A stretch of 64,000 nt of DNA from Pseudomonadota bacterium. GTDB taxonomy: Bacteria; Chloroflexota; UBA5177. The stretch lies in assembly GCA_021324655.1 (NCBI GenBank), contig JAJPIP010000044.1:26456-90455 (forward strand), read 5' to 3'. The notes under the pieces are model-generated. The model did not search any database, was not told where the DNA came from, and saw only the letters and a list, made by a program, of their open reading frames with translations. A program made the position numbers and the translations under genes. Below are positions 24,776 to 34,349 of the stretch, piece by piece (positions within the stretch are counted from its first letter, which is position 1; each line of letters opens with the position of its first letter).

Positions 24776-25474
24776 ATGCCGCTGCGTCTCCCCTTCGGTC
24801 ACAACACCGTGCGCCCTTTCGGCGCGGGAGCATGGCCACGCACCCTCCTGACTGTGCTGACGCTCCTCCTGGCCGCGCTGGGGTCGGCGCCCCACACGAG
24901 CTTCTCTGCCGGATCGGCATCGCCGGTTCACCACTGCCGCGGGAGTACGCGTGCTCGCGTGCCGATTGCCTGGCCCACCGCGCACGATCACGCGATAGAT
25001 CACCGTCTCCCCTTTCACCACGTCCCGGCGGACATTCGCCGCTGGGGATACCTCATCGTCCCGACCGCTCGCCGGTATCACGTCGATCCCTACCTGATTG
25101 CCGGTGTCATCCAGATGGAATCGAATGGCGACCCTCTCGCCTGGAATCTCGACAGCGATGCGCGTGGTCTCATGCAGGTCCTGCACGCCTCCTTCCAGCC
25201 GGCCGACAATATACGCCTCGGAGTCTCCATGCTGGCCGGCTTTCTGGCGCAGTACCATCGCCTGAATCTGGCCCTTGCTGCGTACAACGCCGGTCCCGGC
25301 TACGTGCAGGAATACAACGGAGTTCCGCCGTTTCCCGAGACGCGAGACTACATCGTGATGGTCCGGTACTTTCGTGACCACGACGCTGGGAGACACCTCT
25401 CGCTCGCCCGGAGGGTGCGCTTCGAAGCGGCGCTCCACAACCTGATTGCCGTCTCCAAACGCCTATGTGGATGA
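24776..25474 (+). CDS. Exported lytic transglycosylase (SLT domain)
   Basis: ATG 24776 gives 232 aa with a signal peptide (basic start, then RTLLTVLTLLLAALGSA). The SLT domain follows: catalytic glutamate in QMESNGDPLAWN, the GLMQVL block, and AYNAGPGYVQEYNG. Such enzymes cut peptidoglycan between MurNAc and GlcNAc outside the membrane. The frame is open from 24692, so a longer N-terminus is possible. Confidence 0.85.
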   Translation: MPLRLPFGHNTVRPFGAGAWPRTLLTVLTLLLAALGSAPHTSFSAGSASPVHHCRGSTRARVPIAWPTAHDHAIDHRLPFHHVPADIRRWGYLIVPTARRYHVDPYLIAGVIQMESNGDPLAWNLDSDARGLMQVLHASFQPADNIRLGVSMLAGFLAQYHRLNLALAAYNAGPGYVQEYNGVPPFPETRDYIVMVRYFRDHDAGRHLSLARRVRFEAALHNLIAVSKRLCG

Positions 25475-25597
25475 TCCTGCTGCCGGGATCATGGGCCTGG
25501 CGCCGGGCTGTCCCCGCCGGAATCCCTGCCCGGACGAGTCCTTCGCCTCCATCGCGGAGGATGAACCTACCTCAGCCCGTCGCGGACGGCGGCCATT

Positions 25598-25626
25598 TTG
25601 TCGACAGTTGGACAATAGCCTATACT
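25598..25626 (+). promoter_or_regulatory. Promoter and GntR-type operator of the GntR-led operon
   Basis: TTGTCG (25598-25603) and TATACT (25621-25626) are 17 bp apart. The -35 box overlaps the perfect palindrome TGTCGACA (25599-25606), and TTGTC/GACAA half-sites lie at 25598-25602 and 25611-25615. FCD-type GntR regulators bind short palindromes of the form TNGTnnnACNA, so autorepression by the regulator starting at 25681 is plausible. Confidence 0.55.
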
Positions 25627-25680
25627 CCCGACACGACCACCGTGCCCTGACCGTCAAGTCCCCCTGCGGAGGGTTAGCGC

Positions 25681-26418
25681 GTGCAGTCTCCTGAGCCGCG
25701 GCCCCGCCGGTCCTTCACGCCGGTCCGCCACCCGTCATTGGCCGATACCGTCCTGATTGCCCTGCGGCGCGCGATCGTCAACGGTGACATTGAGCCCGGG
25801 CAGCGACTGGTCGAGACGGACCTTGCCGACCAGTTTCACGTCAGCCGGGCCACCATTCGCCAGGCGCTGGAGCGCTGCAAGGTGGAGGGACTGATCGAGA
25901 TCCGTCCCCGCCGTGGTGCTGTCGTCACCCGCATGTCCAATGACGTGGCCCGCGATGTCTGCGTGGTCCGCGGCGTCCTGGAGTCATGGGTGGCACGCAC
26001 GTCGTGCCGGCGACTCACCGACCAGGATCTTGAGAGGATGCGCGCCCTGAGCCGTGAGATGGGTGATCTGGTCCGCTCCGGCGATGTCTACGGCGTGGCG
26101 GAGCGCGACATCGAGTTCCACTCCCTCATTCTGCGCGGCGACACCAATGCCTACCTTCGCGAGCGATGGGACTCTCTCAATGCGCTGCACGGCGCTCTCC
26201 TGGCATCACGTCTTGCCTACTACGATTACGATCCGGCCGGCGTGATTGAACGTCATCTCGATCTCGTCGGCGCTCTGGCGCGGCGTGATCCCGATGTCGC
26301 GGAGCACGCGGTGCGCGGCCACTACATCGCCCCGTTCATTCCGGACGAGTCGGAGACTACCACCATCGTGTCGCTCGACGCCCTGAAACGACCCGCGCGG
26401 GAGGCGCGCTATGACTGA
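25681..26418 (+). CDS. GntR-family transcriptional regulator (FadR/FCD type)
   Basis: GTG 25681 follows GCGGAGGG. The 245-aa protein has an N-terminal winged helix (about 18-85: LRRAIVNGDIEPGQRLVETDLADQ, then SRATIRQAL) and an all-helical FCD ligand domain (about 90-225) with the metal-binding aspartate and histidines (ERDIEFHSLIL, ERHLDLVGAL, RGHY). It overlaps the aspartoacylase-like gene by 8 bp, so it probably controls the downstream operon in response to an acidic metabolite. Confidence 0.92.
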   Translation: MQSPEPRPRRSFTPVRHPSLADTVLIALRRAIVNGDIEPGQRLVETDLADQFHVSRATIRQALERCKVEGLIEIRPRRGAVVTRMSNDVARDVCVVRGVLESWVARTSCRRLTDQDLERMRALSREMGDLVRSGDVYGVAERDIEFHSLILRGDTNAYLRERWDSLNALHGALLASRLAYYDYDPAGVIERHLDLVGALARRDPDVAEHAVRGHYIAPFIPDESETTTIVSLDALKRPAREARYD

Positions 26419-27361
26419 ACTGACGGTGACCAAGATTCCCATCAAACGGGGGCAGCGCATCACGCAGGTGGCGCGCGTGCCCATCGCCGGTGCGACGGTC
26501 GAGGTTCCCGTTATCACCATCGGCGGGGTACACGATGGGCCGCGTGTCGCGGTCACCGGCGGAATCCATGGTGCCGAGTACGTCGCGATCGAGGCGGCGC
26601 GGCGCCTGGGCATGAGCATCGACCCCCAGGAACTCTCCGGCACGCTGGTCGTGGTCCCTATCAGTAACACGACTGCCTTCTTCAGCCGCTCGATCTACAC
26701 CTCCGGACTTGACACCAACAATCTGAACCGCATGTTCCCGGGCGACGCCCAGGGCGCGCCCAGCCAGGTACTGGCCGGTTGGCTGTTTCGCACCATCATT
26801 CAGCCCTCGCAGTACTACATCGACATGCATGGCGGCGACATGATCGAGGCCCTCGTCCCCTTCGTCCTGGCTCCTCAGACCGGCAACGCGGAGGTCGATG
26901 CACTCTCACTGGCCATGGCCGAAGCATCCGGCATCGAGCGCATCATCGCCGGAGACGTCGCCGGGTCAACCAGCGGCGCGGCGGCCGCTGCCGGCATCCC
27001 ATCCATCCTGGCTGAGGTGGGGGGCCAGGGAGTGTGGCGTGAGGAAGAGGTCGCGGCCCACCTGGAGAGCACGCTCCGGGTTTTGCGCCGTTTGAGCCTG
27101 CTCCCGGGCGATGTGCCCGCCGCCCTGGACCAGCGGACGTACCGGACGTTTGCCTGGATGCGCGCGGAAACCCGCGGACTGTTTCATCCATCCGTACGAG
27201 TAGGAGAGCAGGTTCGGGACGGTCAACATCTCGGGCAGATCGTTGACTACTTCGGGAACCCGCTGCAGTCGGTGAACGCCGTGACGGACGGCGAGGTGGT
27301 CTTCCTGGTGACGTCTCTCGCCATCAACGCCGGCGATCCGCTCCTGGCCCTCGGAGCCTAG
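26411..27361 (+). CDS. Succinylglutamate desuccinylase/aspartoacylase-family zinc hydrolase
   Basis: The 316-aa protein has the zinc motif GIHGAEY (H-x2-E), the substrate motif NNLNRMFPGD, and the second histidine in YIDMHGGD. Enzymes of this family remove an acyl group from N-acyl amino acids or related amides, or open ectoine-type rings. The transporter, creatininase-family hydrolase and dehydrogenase downstream suggest uptake and breakdown of one amide-containing compound. Confidence 0.88.
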   Translation: MTELTVTKIPIKRGQRITQVARVPIAGATVEVPVITIGGVHDGPRVAVTGGIHGAEYVAIEAARRLGMSIDPQELSGTLVVVPISNTTAFFSRSIYTSGLDTNNLNRMFPGDAQGAPSQVLAGWLFRTIIQPSQYYIDMHGGDMIEALVPFVLAPQTGNAEVDALSLAMAEASGIERIIAGDVAGSTSGAAAAAGIPSILAEVGGQGVWREEEVAAHLESTLRVLRRLSLLPGDVPAALDQRTYRTFAWMRAETRGLFHPSVRVGEQVRDGQHLGQIVDYFGNPLQSVNAVTDGEVVFLVTSLAINAGDPLLALGA

Positions 27362-27463
27362 CAGAGGGCCGTTGTATCGGTCATTTGGTGGAGGTGAATG
27401 GCGTATTGGACGACGTAAGAGGCGCTCGGTCGGACCCTTAGAGATCCCGTTGAGGAGAAGTTC

Positions 27464-29041
27464 GTGAACTACCATCCATTCAATCCCTGGCGTCGCGTCC
27501 TTGTCCCTGTGTCCCTGGCAGCCGTCGTGCTCAGTGGTTTCGTGGTCGCGGCGCCGCATGTGGCCCGCGGTGCGACCGCACCGGCGCAGAGTTCGAAGAA
27601 TACCCTGACCATCGGCTGGAGTATCGAGACCAAGACGCTCGATCCGGCCGGCAACTCCCAGAATCCCGACATCTGGGTTCAGGTCAACATCTTCGACAAG
27701 CTGGTGCAGGTGGCGCCGAACGGTACCAACATCGTCCCGGATCTCGCCACCACATGGTCGATGTCCAACCGTGGGAAGGTGTACACCTTCCACCTCCGCA
27801 AGGGCATCAAGTTCCAGAACGGGGCACCGGTGACGGCCAAGGATGTGGCCTTCTGTATCAACCGAGCCCGCAAACCGGCTGCGGCATGGTCGTGGACGCT
27901 GACGGCCGTCAAGAACGTCACCGCGCCCAACTCCAGGACGGTGCGCATCACCCTCAAGCATCCGTGGGCGCCGCTTCTCTCCGACGTCTCGCTCTTTGAC
28001 ACCGGCGTTTACCCGGAGGCGTACTTCAAGAAGGTCGGCGCGAGCGGGATGGCCACGCACCCGATCGGAAGCGGTCCCTATAAGTTCGTGACCTGGAAAC
28101 GCGGCCAGTACATCCTGCTGCAGAAGGATCCGCACTACTGGAACGCGGCGAAGTACCCGATGCAGTACGTCGAGTACGAGTTGATTCCGAACGACAACAC
28201 GCGCCTGCTGCAGACCGAGGCCGGGCAGCTCGACGTGGACAACGTCCTTCCCTGGAGCGATATCGCCTCGGTCACGCGTTCCGGCAAGGCGCAGGTCCAG
28301 ATCAACCGCTCGACCGAAACGATGTACATAACGGCGCTCGACACGCTGCCGCAGTTCAAGGACGTCCACGTGCGGCAGGCCATCAACCATGCGATCGACC
28401 GGGCGGCGTTGGTTCGGGCCATCCTCTTCGGTCATGGCACGCCCGCCAACTCCTTCATGCCGAAGGGCGCGCTTGACTACGATCCCAACATTCCGGTGCC
28501 GAGCTACAACATGACGCTCGCCAAGAAGGACATGAGTGAGTCGAAGTACAAACACGGCTTCACCATCACCATGGAGGTACCCTCCGGAGACTCGGTGAGC
28601 AACTCGATCGACGTCATCCTCAAGAGTGAGTTGAAGCCGCTCGGCATCACCCTCAACCTGCGGCAGGAAGATCAGACCACGCTCTTCAACAACCAGCAGA
28701 AGGCGAAGTACCACCTGACCAACAACCTGTGGACCAACGACATCCCCGATCCGGACGAACTGGTGTCTTTCGCCGTGGATTACAACCTCCCGGCGTCCCG
28801 GTCGTTCTTCACCTGGTACGACAACCCGACGCTGTCCCGGCTCTCCTCGGAGGCGGAGCAGACCAATAGCGCATCGAGGCGGCAGCACGACTACTACGAG
28901 ATCCAGACGATCTTCATGCAGCAGATACCGTTCTGGCCGCTGTTCTACGTGCCGTTTGCAAATGCGGTTGCCAATGGTGTCCACGGGTTCTCGGAGAACC
29001 CGCTGGGATACTTCAACCTGCAGGGCGTGCACAAGTCCTGA
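27464..29041 (+). CDS. Peptide/nickel-type ABC transporter substrate-binding protein (SBP_bac_5)
   Basis: The 525-aa exported protein has a signal peptide (residues 1-40) and the family-5 blocks TLTIGWSIETKTLDPAGNSQ, YTFHLRKGIKFQNGAPVTAKDV and VRQAINHAIDRAALVRAIL. It binds oligopeptide-like or amide ligands outside the membrane for the two permeases encoded next. A GTG start behind GAGGAGAAG is used. The ligand is unknown; context suggests an N-acyl or amide compound. Confidence 0.93.
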   Translation: MNYHPFNPWRRVLVPVSLAAVVLSGFVVAAPHVARGATAPAQSSKNTLTIGWSIETKTLDPAGNSQNPDIWVQVNIFDKLVQVAPNGTNIVPDLATTWSMSNRGKVYTFHLRKGIKFQNGAPVTAKDVAFCINRARKPAAAWSWTLTAVKNVTAPNSRTVRITLKHPWAPLLSDVSLFDTGVYPEAYFKKVGASGMATHPIGSGPYKFVTWKRGQYILLQKDPHYWNAAKYPMQYVEYELIPNDNTRLLQTEAGQLDVDNVLPWSDIASVTRSGKAQVQINRSTETMYITALDTLPQFKDVHVRQAINHAIDRAALVRAILFGHGTPANSFMPKGALDYDPNIPVPSYNMTLAKKDMSESKYKHGFTITMEVPSGDSVSNSIDVILKSELKPLGITLNLRQEDQTTLFNNQQKAKYHLTNNLWTNDIPDPDELVSFAVDYNLPASRSFFTWYDNPTLSRLSSEAEQTNSASRRQHDYYEIQTIFMQQIPFWPLFYVPFANAVANGVHGFSENPLGYFNLQGVHKS

Positions 29042-29053
29042 GGGGTTAGCGCG

Positions 29054-29995
29054 GTGGGCGGCTACAGTTTCGTCGGTCGGCGTCTTATCCAGGCCATTCC
29101 GGTCCTCTTCGGGATCACGCTGGTGTCGTTCTTCCTGATCCACCTGATTCCCGGCGACCCGGTAGCAGCCATCCTGGGTAACCACTACAACGCGCAGACG
29201 GCGGCCGCCCTCCGCCATTCCCTGGGACTGGACCGTCCCATCTGGGACCAGTACCTGATCTTCCTCGGGCACGTGGTGCATGGGAACCTCGGGCAGTCGA
29301 TCTACTACGAGCAACCCGTCAGCCAGGTCATCGGTGACCGCATCGCGCCGACGGCCTGGCTGGTGGTGTACTCCAGTGTCCTGGCCGCCGTCATCTCGTT
29401 TCCGCTCGCCCTCGTGTCGGCTCTGCGCCATGACGGCGTGATCGACCAGGTCATCCGGGCCGTGTTCGTGGTGGCGTTCGCCATGCCCGCCTTCTGGGTC
29501 GGCATCGTGCTGATCCTCTTCCTCAGTATCGACGTCAAGATTTTCCCGGTAAGCGGCTACGGTAACGGCTTTGCCGGCCACCTCCAGGCGCTGTTCCTGC
29601 CGTCGCTCACTATCGCTCTTGCCTTCTCCGCGGTGCTGATCCGTTCCCTGCGGAACGGCATCCTCGAGGTCATGAGTGAGGATTACATCCGGACGGCGCG
29701 GGCGAAGGGGCTGGGCACGCGCCTCATCCTGCTGCGCCACATGCTGCGCAACGCCGTCCCGCCGACGATCACCATCTTCGGCGTCAACATCGCCTTTCTG
29801 TTGGGCTCGACCGTCGTCATCGAAAACGTGTTCGCCGTCGGCGGAATCGGGCAACTGCTCGTCTCCGCCATCCTGCAGCGCGATTATGAGGTCGTGCAGG
29901 GGATTACCCTTCTCCTCGCCGTAGCCGTGGTCGCCATCAACCTCCTGACCGACATCGTGCATGTGCTGCTCGATCCGCGCGTCTCGTACGGGTAG
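29054..29995 (+). CDS. ABC transporter permease, DppB/OppB type
   Basis: The 313-aa protein has six helices and the family features: a conserved N-terminal segment (YSFVGRRLIQAIPVLFGITL), and the EAA loop YIRTARAKGLGTRLILLRHMLRNA that docks on the ATPase. GTG 29054 lies 12 bp after the binding-protein gene. It is the first of two permease subunits. Confidence 0.93.
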   Translation: MGGYSFVGRRLIQAIPVLFGITLVSFFLIHLIPGDPVAAILGNHYNAQTAAALRHSLGLDRPIWDQYLIFLGHVVHGNLGQSIYYEQPVSQVIGDRIAPTAWLVVYSSVLAAVISFPLALVSALRHDGVIDQVIRAVFVVAFAMPAFWVGIVLILFLSIDVKIFPVSGYGNGFAGHLQALFLPSLTIALAFSAVLIRSLRNGILEVMSEDYIRTARAKGLGTRLILLRHMLRNAVPPTITIFGVNIAFLLGSTVVIENVFAVGGIGQLLVSAILQRDYEVVQGITLLLAVAVVAINLLTDIVHVLLDPRVSYG

Positions 29996-30003
29996 TGAGT
30001 GCC

Positions 30004-30885
30004 ATGGCTGCCAACGCTCAAGCCGCCCAGGAGCTGATCGATCTCGATGCCGAACCGATCACAACCAGCCGGCACCGCGCCGTCACCTGGCCGCTCGTGG
30101 TGGGATTGGGGATCTTTGCCGTCATCGCGCTGCTGTGCATCTTTGCTCCGTTGATTACCCACTACGATCCGACGGCGCAGGATCTCCTGCATCCCGGTGC
30201 GCCCCCCTTCACCGGCGGGCATGTCCTCGGCACCGACGCCCCCTATGGCCGTGATGTCCTGAGCCGCCTGCTGTACGGCGGCCGCGCTGACCTCGCCATT
30301 GGATTGGGCGGGACCGGCGTGACGATTGTGGTCGGCACGCTGATCGGCCTCATCTCCGGCTACTACGGCGGCTGGGTCGACAGTGTCCTGATGCGTATCG
30401 CCGACGTCTTCTTCGCCTTCCCGTTCCTGGTGCTCGTGCTGGCGATCGTCGCCGCCCTGGGGCCAAGCCTATTCAATCTCTTCGTGGCGATCTGGGCGGT
30501 CGGCTGGGTCTCGTACGCCCGCATCATTCGGGGACAGACGCTCTCCATGAAGCAGCGGGACTTCGTGCTGGCCTCACGGTGCGGCGGCTGCAAGAACGGC
30601 CGCATCATGGTCCGGCACATCCTGCCGCATATCATCTCCGCGGCCCTGGTGTTCGCCATGGTCGACGCCATCGGCAACATCCTGCTGGCCGCGGCGCTCG
30701 GTTACCTTGGCCTCGGCGTGCAGGAGCCTGCTCCGGAGTGGGGCACGATGATCGCCGACGGCCAGCAGTACATCGTCACGCAGTGGTGGGTGCCGACCAT
30801 TCCGGGCATCGCGATCGCCATTACCGGCATCTCCTTCAGCCTGATTGGGGACGGACTCGCGACGTATTTACGGCCACGGGGGTAA
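30004..30885 (+). CDS. ABC transporter permease, DppC/OppC type
   Basis: The 293-aa protein has the N-terminal OppC extension, six helices, the motif GTDAPYGRDVLSRLLYGGR and the EAA loop. ATG 30004 is chosen, while GTG 29995 overlapping the upstream stop is possible. No DppD/DppF-type ATPase gene follows: the next genes are hydrolases, so ATPases must be shared or encoded elsewhere. Confidence 0.92.
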   Translation: MAANAQAAQELIDLDAEPITTSRHRAVTWPLVVGLGIFAVIALLCIFAPLITHYDPTAQDLLHPGAPPFTGGHVLGTDAPYGRDVLSRLLYGGRADLAIGLGGTGVTIVVGTLIGLISGYYGGWVDSVLMRIADVFFAFPFLVLVLAIVAALGPSLFNLFVAIWAVGWVSYARIIRGQTLSMKQRDFVLASRCGGCKNGRIMVRHILPHIISAALVFAMVDAIGNILLAAALGYLGLGVQEPAPEWGTMIADGQQYIVTQWWVPTIPGIAIAITGISFSLIGDGLATYLRPRG

Positions 30886-30890
30886 GTGAG

Positions 30891-31580
30891 ATGCGTGTCA
30901 GCGAGATGAACTGGATGCAGCTCGAGGAATATCTCTCGCGCGACGACCGCGCCGTTATTCCCCTCGGGAGTACCGAGCAGCACGCCTACCTGAGCCTGGC
31001 GACCGACGCCATTCTGGCCGAGCGCGTGGCGACCGACGCCGCGGAGCCGCTCGGCGTTCCTGTCTTTCCCGTGCTGGCCTACGGGATCACGCCGTCCTTT
31101 CTGGCCTTCCCCGGGAGCGTCAGTCTGCGGGTCTCGACCTACATCGCCGTGCTCTCCGACATGCTGGACTCGCTGTACGGACAGGGCTTCCGGCGGTTCC
31201 TCCTGGTCAACGGACACGGCGGGAACAGTCCGGCGGGATCGCTGGCCGCCGAGTGGATGGCGAATCACCCCGACAGCAAGGTTGTGCTCCACAATTGGTG
31301 GAATGCGCCTCAGACCTGGGAGCAGGTGCAGGCCATCGACGCCGTCGGAGCCCACGGCTCCTGGATGGAGAACTTCCCCTGGAACCGGGTGGCCGAGACA
31401 CCCGAGGGGATGAAGCAGCCGGTGAATGCGGAGGCCCTGCGCGCCCTCACTCCGGATGGTGTCAAGTCGTTGATCGGCGACGGCAACTACGGCGGTGTCT
31501 ACCAGAAGTCGGACGAGCAGATGCTGCAGCTGTGGCGCACCGGTGTGGAGGAGACGCGGGGACTGATCCGTGAGCTTTAG
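30891..31580 (+). CDS. Creatininase-family amidohydrolase
   Basis: ATG 30891 lies 5 bp after the permease stop. The 229-aa protein has the family motifs GSTEQHAYLSLATDAILAE (metal ligands E, H, D), NGHGGNSP (H) and a late acidic motif (GSWMENFPWNR). These two-metal enzymes open cyclic amides or remove amide groups. The usual EQHGxHLP is EQHAYLS here, so substrate contacts differ. It belongs to the GntR-led amide operon. Confidence 0.88.
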   Translation: MRVSEMNWMQLEEYLSRDDRAVIPLGSTEQHAYLSLATDAILAERVATDAAEPLGVPVFPVLAYGITPSFLAFPGSVSLRVSTYIAVLSDMLDSLYGQGFRRFLLVNGHGGNSPAGSLAAEWMANHPDSKVVLHNWWNAPQTWEQVQAIDAVGAHGSWMENFPWNRVAETPEGMKQPVNAEALRALTPDGVKSLIGDGNYGGVYQKSDEQMLQLWRTGVEETRGLIREL

Positions 31581-32334
31581 CTTCACGGGAAAGGTGGCCC
31601 TGGTCACCGGAGCGGCTCACGGTATCGGGCGTAGTATCTGCGTCGAGCTCGCCCGGTGCGGCGCCCACGTCTCGGCCGCCGATGTCCTGCGTGACGAACT
31701 GGAGACGACGGTCGACGCGTGCGCGGCGGCCGGCGGTACCTGCCGCTCGGCCCGGCTGGACGTGACCGACGGCGCGGCCGTCCACCGATTGGCCGCCGAG
31801 ATCGGGCCGGTCGATATCCTGGTGAACGTGGCAGGAGGCGTGCTCGGGCAGGTGGGGAAGCCGATCGAGGAGGTGACGGACGAGGAGTTCGCGGCGATCG
31901 TTGCGGTGAATCTGACGGGCGCCTTTAACTGCGCGCGAGCGGTGGCGCCGGGCATGAAAGCCCGCCGGTACGGCCGCATAGTCAATATCTCCTCCGGGGC
32001 GGGGCGGAGCACCAGCCTGACCGGCATCCAGGCCTACACCAGCGCCAAGGCCGGGCAGATCGGACTGACACGGCAGCTGGCGCAGGAACTTGGGCCCTGG
32101 GGCATCACCGTCAACAACATCGCCCCCGGCTTCATTCGCAGCAATCCCACGACGGAGCGGCAGTGGGAGTCGTACGGCGAGGAGGGCCGGCGCGCTTTGG
32201 TCGCGGATCTGGCGCTGCGCCGCCTGGGGACACCCGAGGATATTGCCTACGGCGTTCTCTTCTTCGCTTCCGACTATGCCGGATGGTGCACCGGCCAGGT
32301 CCTCAGCATCGACGGCGGAAAGGCCATGTTTTGA
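31570..32334 (+). CDS. Short-chain dehydrogenase/reductase
   Basis: The 254-aa protein has the SDR cofactor motif TGAAHGIGR, the NVAGG motif, and the catalytic S, Y and K in SSGAGRSTSLTGIQAYTSAKAG. A C-terminal SIDGG ending is typical of classical SDRs. GTG 31570 overlaps the previous gene by 11 bp. It probably oxidises a hydroxy acid or alcohol released in the pathway; the substrate is unknown. Confidence 0.92.
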   Translation: MSFSFTGKVALVTGAAHGIGRSICVELARCGAHVSAADVLRDELETTVDACAAAGGTCRSARLDVTDGAAVHRLAAEIGPVDILVNVAGGVLGQVGKPIEEVTDEEFAAIVAVNLTGAFNCARAVAPGMKARRYGRIVNISSGAGRSTSLTGIQAYTSAKAGQIGLTRQLAQELGPWGITVNNIAPGFIRSNPTTERQWESYGEEGRRALVADLALRRLGTPEDIAYGVLFFASDYAGWCTGQVLSIDGGKAMF

Positions 32335-32352
32335 AAACCGTGACGAGCGCTC

Positions 32353-33033
32353 CTACACTCGCACCCGGCGCTCGGCGAGTACGACCGCTGCCGTGATGAG
32401 ACAGAGCCAGAGCGCGTGAGACCCGGCGGAAACGCGCTCAACCACGCCGGCATCGGGACTCGCCGGATAGCTCACGAACAGCCCCCAGAAGATCAGGATC
32501 AGCAGGCCGCTGACGTACGAGTACACGGCCCATGCACGCCAGTGGGGTGAGCGCGCAAAGATCGCACCCATCGCGAAGCAACCCTGCGCCAGGTCGATGA
32601 TGAGCGCGTACGCCAGAACGATGTGCGCGGTCTCACGCACCGAGACGATGCCGAGAGCAATCAGGCACAGACCGCCGCATGCCTGGAACACCGGGAACCA
32701 GATCCCGCCCCGCCGCGGCATCAAGAGCCGGTACCAGCCGGCCGCCGAGAGTGCCATCAAGATGCCGAAGACGACGAAATTGGTCTGCTGCACCCATCCG
32801 CCGGGATCCAGGCTCAGGGCACTGATCGGTTGCCGCCAGGCATCGTAGCCGGGATGCGAGATCCCGTCCAGGAGGTAGGTGACGGTGAAAAGGAAGGCGC
32901 CAATTCCTCCGCAGGTCACCAGCCCAAGCGTGAGCGGGGACGGGACGCCGGTCGCGAGGCGGGAGGACGGCGATGCCGCTCTGTCGTCGATGCGAGCCCG
33001 TCCCGCAAGGTTCTCCGCCGGAGCGTCCGTCAT
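32353..33033 (-). CDS. DUF998-like multipass membrane protein
   Basis: The 226-aa protein has six hydrophobic helices. The first helix and the loop YDAWRQPISALSLDPGGWVQ fit DUF998 proteins, whose function is unknown. It ends 18 bp from the convergent SDR gene and shares no operon with it. Confidence 0.7.
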   Translation of the reverse strand: MTDAPAENLAGRARIDDRAASPSSRLATGVPSPLTLGLVTCGGIGAFLFTVTYLLDGISHPGYDAWRQPISALSLDPGGWVQQTNFVVFGILMALSAAGWYRLLMPRRGGIWFPVFQACGGLCLIALGIVSVRETAHIVLAYALIIDLAQGCFAMGAIFARSPHWRAWAVYSYVSGLLILIFWGLFVSYPASPDAGVVERVSAGSHALWLCLITAAVVLAERRVRV

Positions 33034-33053
33034 ACGCGCTTCCCGCCCATGGT

Positions 33054-34349
33054 CTAAGCGCCGGCCGGTGACAGCGCCGGCTCGTGCGCTGCCACGGCGC
33101 GCTCCTCATCCTCGACGCTCCTCACCTGGGTATGCGCCGCCTCCAGATTGATGGAGAGAAGCATCAGCAGGTCGAGCACCGTCATGACGGCCAGCACGGC
33201 GAAGATGCTGCGGTAGCCGAAGTGGTCGATGAGGACGCCCGTGATGACGATGCTGACCGGGACGGCCGCGGCTCCGAACGCGGTCTGGATGCCGGTGAAG
33301 ACGCCGACCTTGCTGGCCGGGATGAGTTCGGCCAGAAGCGGGTAGGTGAGGGCATTGGTGGCGGCAAAGCCGCAGCCGGCGAAGACGGCGAGCGGGAACA
33401 CCCAGATGTAGGAGGGGACCATGATCCCGATTGCTGCCGCCGTCATCAAGGTGACCGTCCCCAGCACCACCATGCGCCGGTTGCCGTAGCGCGCGCCCAG
33501 CCGTCCGACCGGATAGGAGAGAACCGCACTGGTCAGGATCATCACGATGTAGACGATGAACGCCTGCGATTTGGTGGCACCCAACACGTGGATCTGAAAG
33601 AGGTTCAGGAACGGGATGATGGCGTGGAGCCCCGTCCAGAGGAAGAACATGCTGGTCATCAGCTTGAACGCCTCGGTGAAGCGCCGCAGATCGCCCACAT
33701 ACACCCGGAACGGGATCTTCTCCTCCACCGTTGCCAGCGCCATGGTCTCCTTCGGCTCTTTGACGCCGAGGAAAACGACCGCGTAGCTGGCGAGCATCAA
33801 AGCGGCGCAGACGTAAAAGATCACGTCCGGAAGCGCGTTCTTCTTGAAGGTGACGGCGATGGTGAAGAGGACGATGCCGACCTGGCCGACGAGGCTGATC
33901 ATCGCCAGGATCGAGTTGTAGACGGGCCGCTCCCCCGGCGTCGTGATGTCCACCATCAGCGCGGTATTGGGATCCTGCGCGACGTTCCAGGTGATGGAAA
34001 AGAGGATGACGCTGGCGGCGATCAAAGGCAGGGCGAAAGCGTGGTTGCCGTGCGCCACGATCGGGATCAGGCACAGGAAGAAGATCGAGATCGGGACCCC
34101 GACGAGCAGGAAGGGGCGGCGCCGTCCCAGCGGGCTCGTCATGCGGTCACTCCAGCGTCCCACCAGCGGCTGGATGATGACTCCCTCCATCGTCTGGGTG
34201 TTGGAGAGGTAGCCAAGGATGAACGGATTGGAGGTAAAGGCGTTGAGGTAGACGCTCAGGATCGCGTTGTTGAATCCCGAGTACACGCCGTTCCCGATAT
34301 TCCCGAAAGCGTAGAAGACTTTCTGGCGGAGGCTCGATGTGGTGGCCAT
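33054..34349 (-). CDS. Major facilitator transporter (GPH/SLC45-like)
   Basis: Started at ATG 34349 behind AAGGAGG, the protein has 431 aa and 12 helices. The loop GRWSDRMTSPLGRRRPFLLVG after helix 2 is the hallmark of the GPH/sucrose-transporter-like branch. It probably moves a sugar or glycoside by ion symport; the substrate is not evident. Confidence 0.88.
   Translation of the reverse strand: MATTSSLRQKVFYAFGNIGNGVYSGFNNAILSVYLNAFTSNPFILGYLSNTQTMEGVIIQPLVGRWSDRMTSPLGRRRPFLLVGVPISIFFLCLIPIVAHGNHAFALPLIAASVILFSITWNVAQDPNTALMVDITTPGERPVYNSILAMISLVGQVGIVLFTIAVTFKKNALPDVIFYVCAALMLASYAVVFLGVKEPKETMALATVEEKIPFRVYVGDLRRFTEAFKLMTSMFFLWTGLHAIIPFLNLFQIHVLGATKSQAFIVYIVMILTSAVLSYPVGRLGARYGNRRMVVLGTVTLMTAAAIGIMVPSYIWVFPLAVFAGCGFAATNALTYPLLAELIPASKVGVFTGIQTAFGAAAVPVSIVITGVLIDHFGYRSIFAVLAVMTVLDLLMLLSINLEAAHTQVRSVEDEERAVAAHEPALSPAGA

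Noticed and set aside
26966..29962. A 998-codon frame on the minus strand opposite the ABC transporter genes
   Set aside because: It is antisense to three well-supported genes and has shadow-frame composition; no motif was seen.
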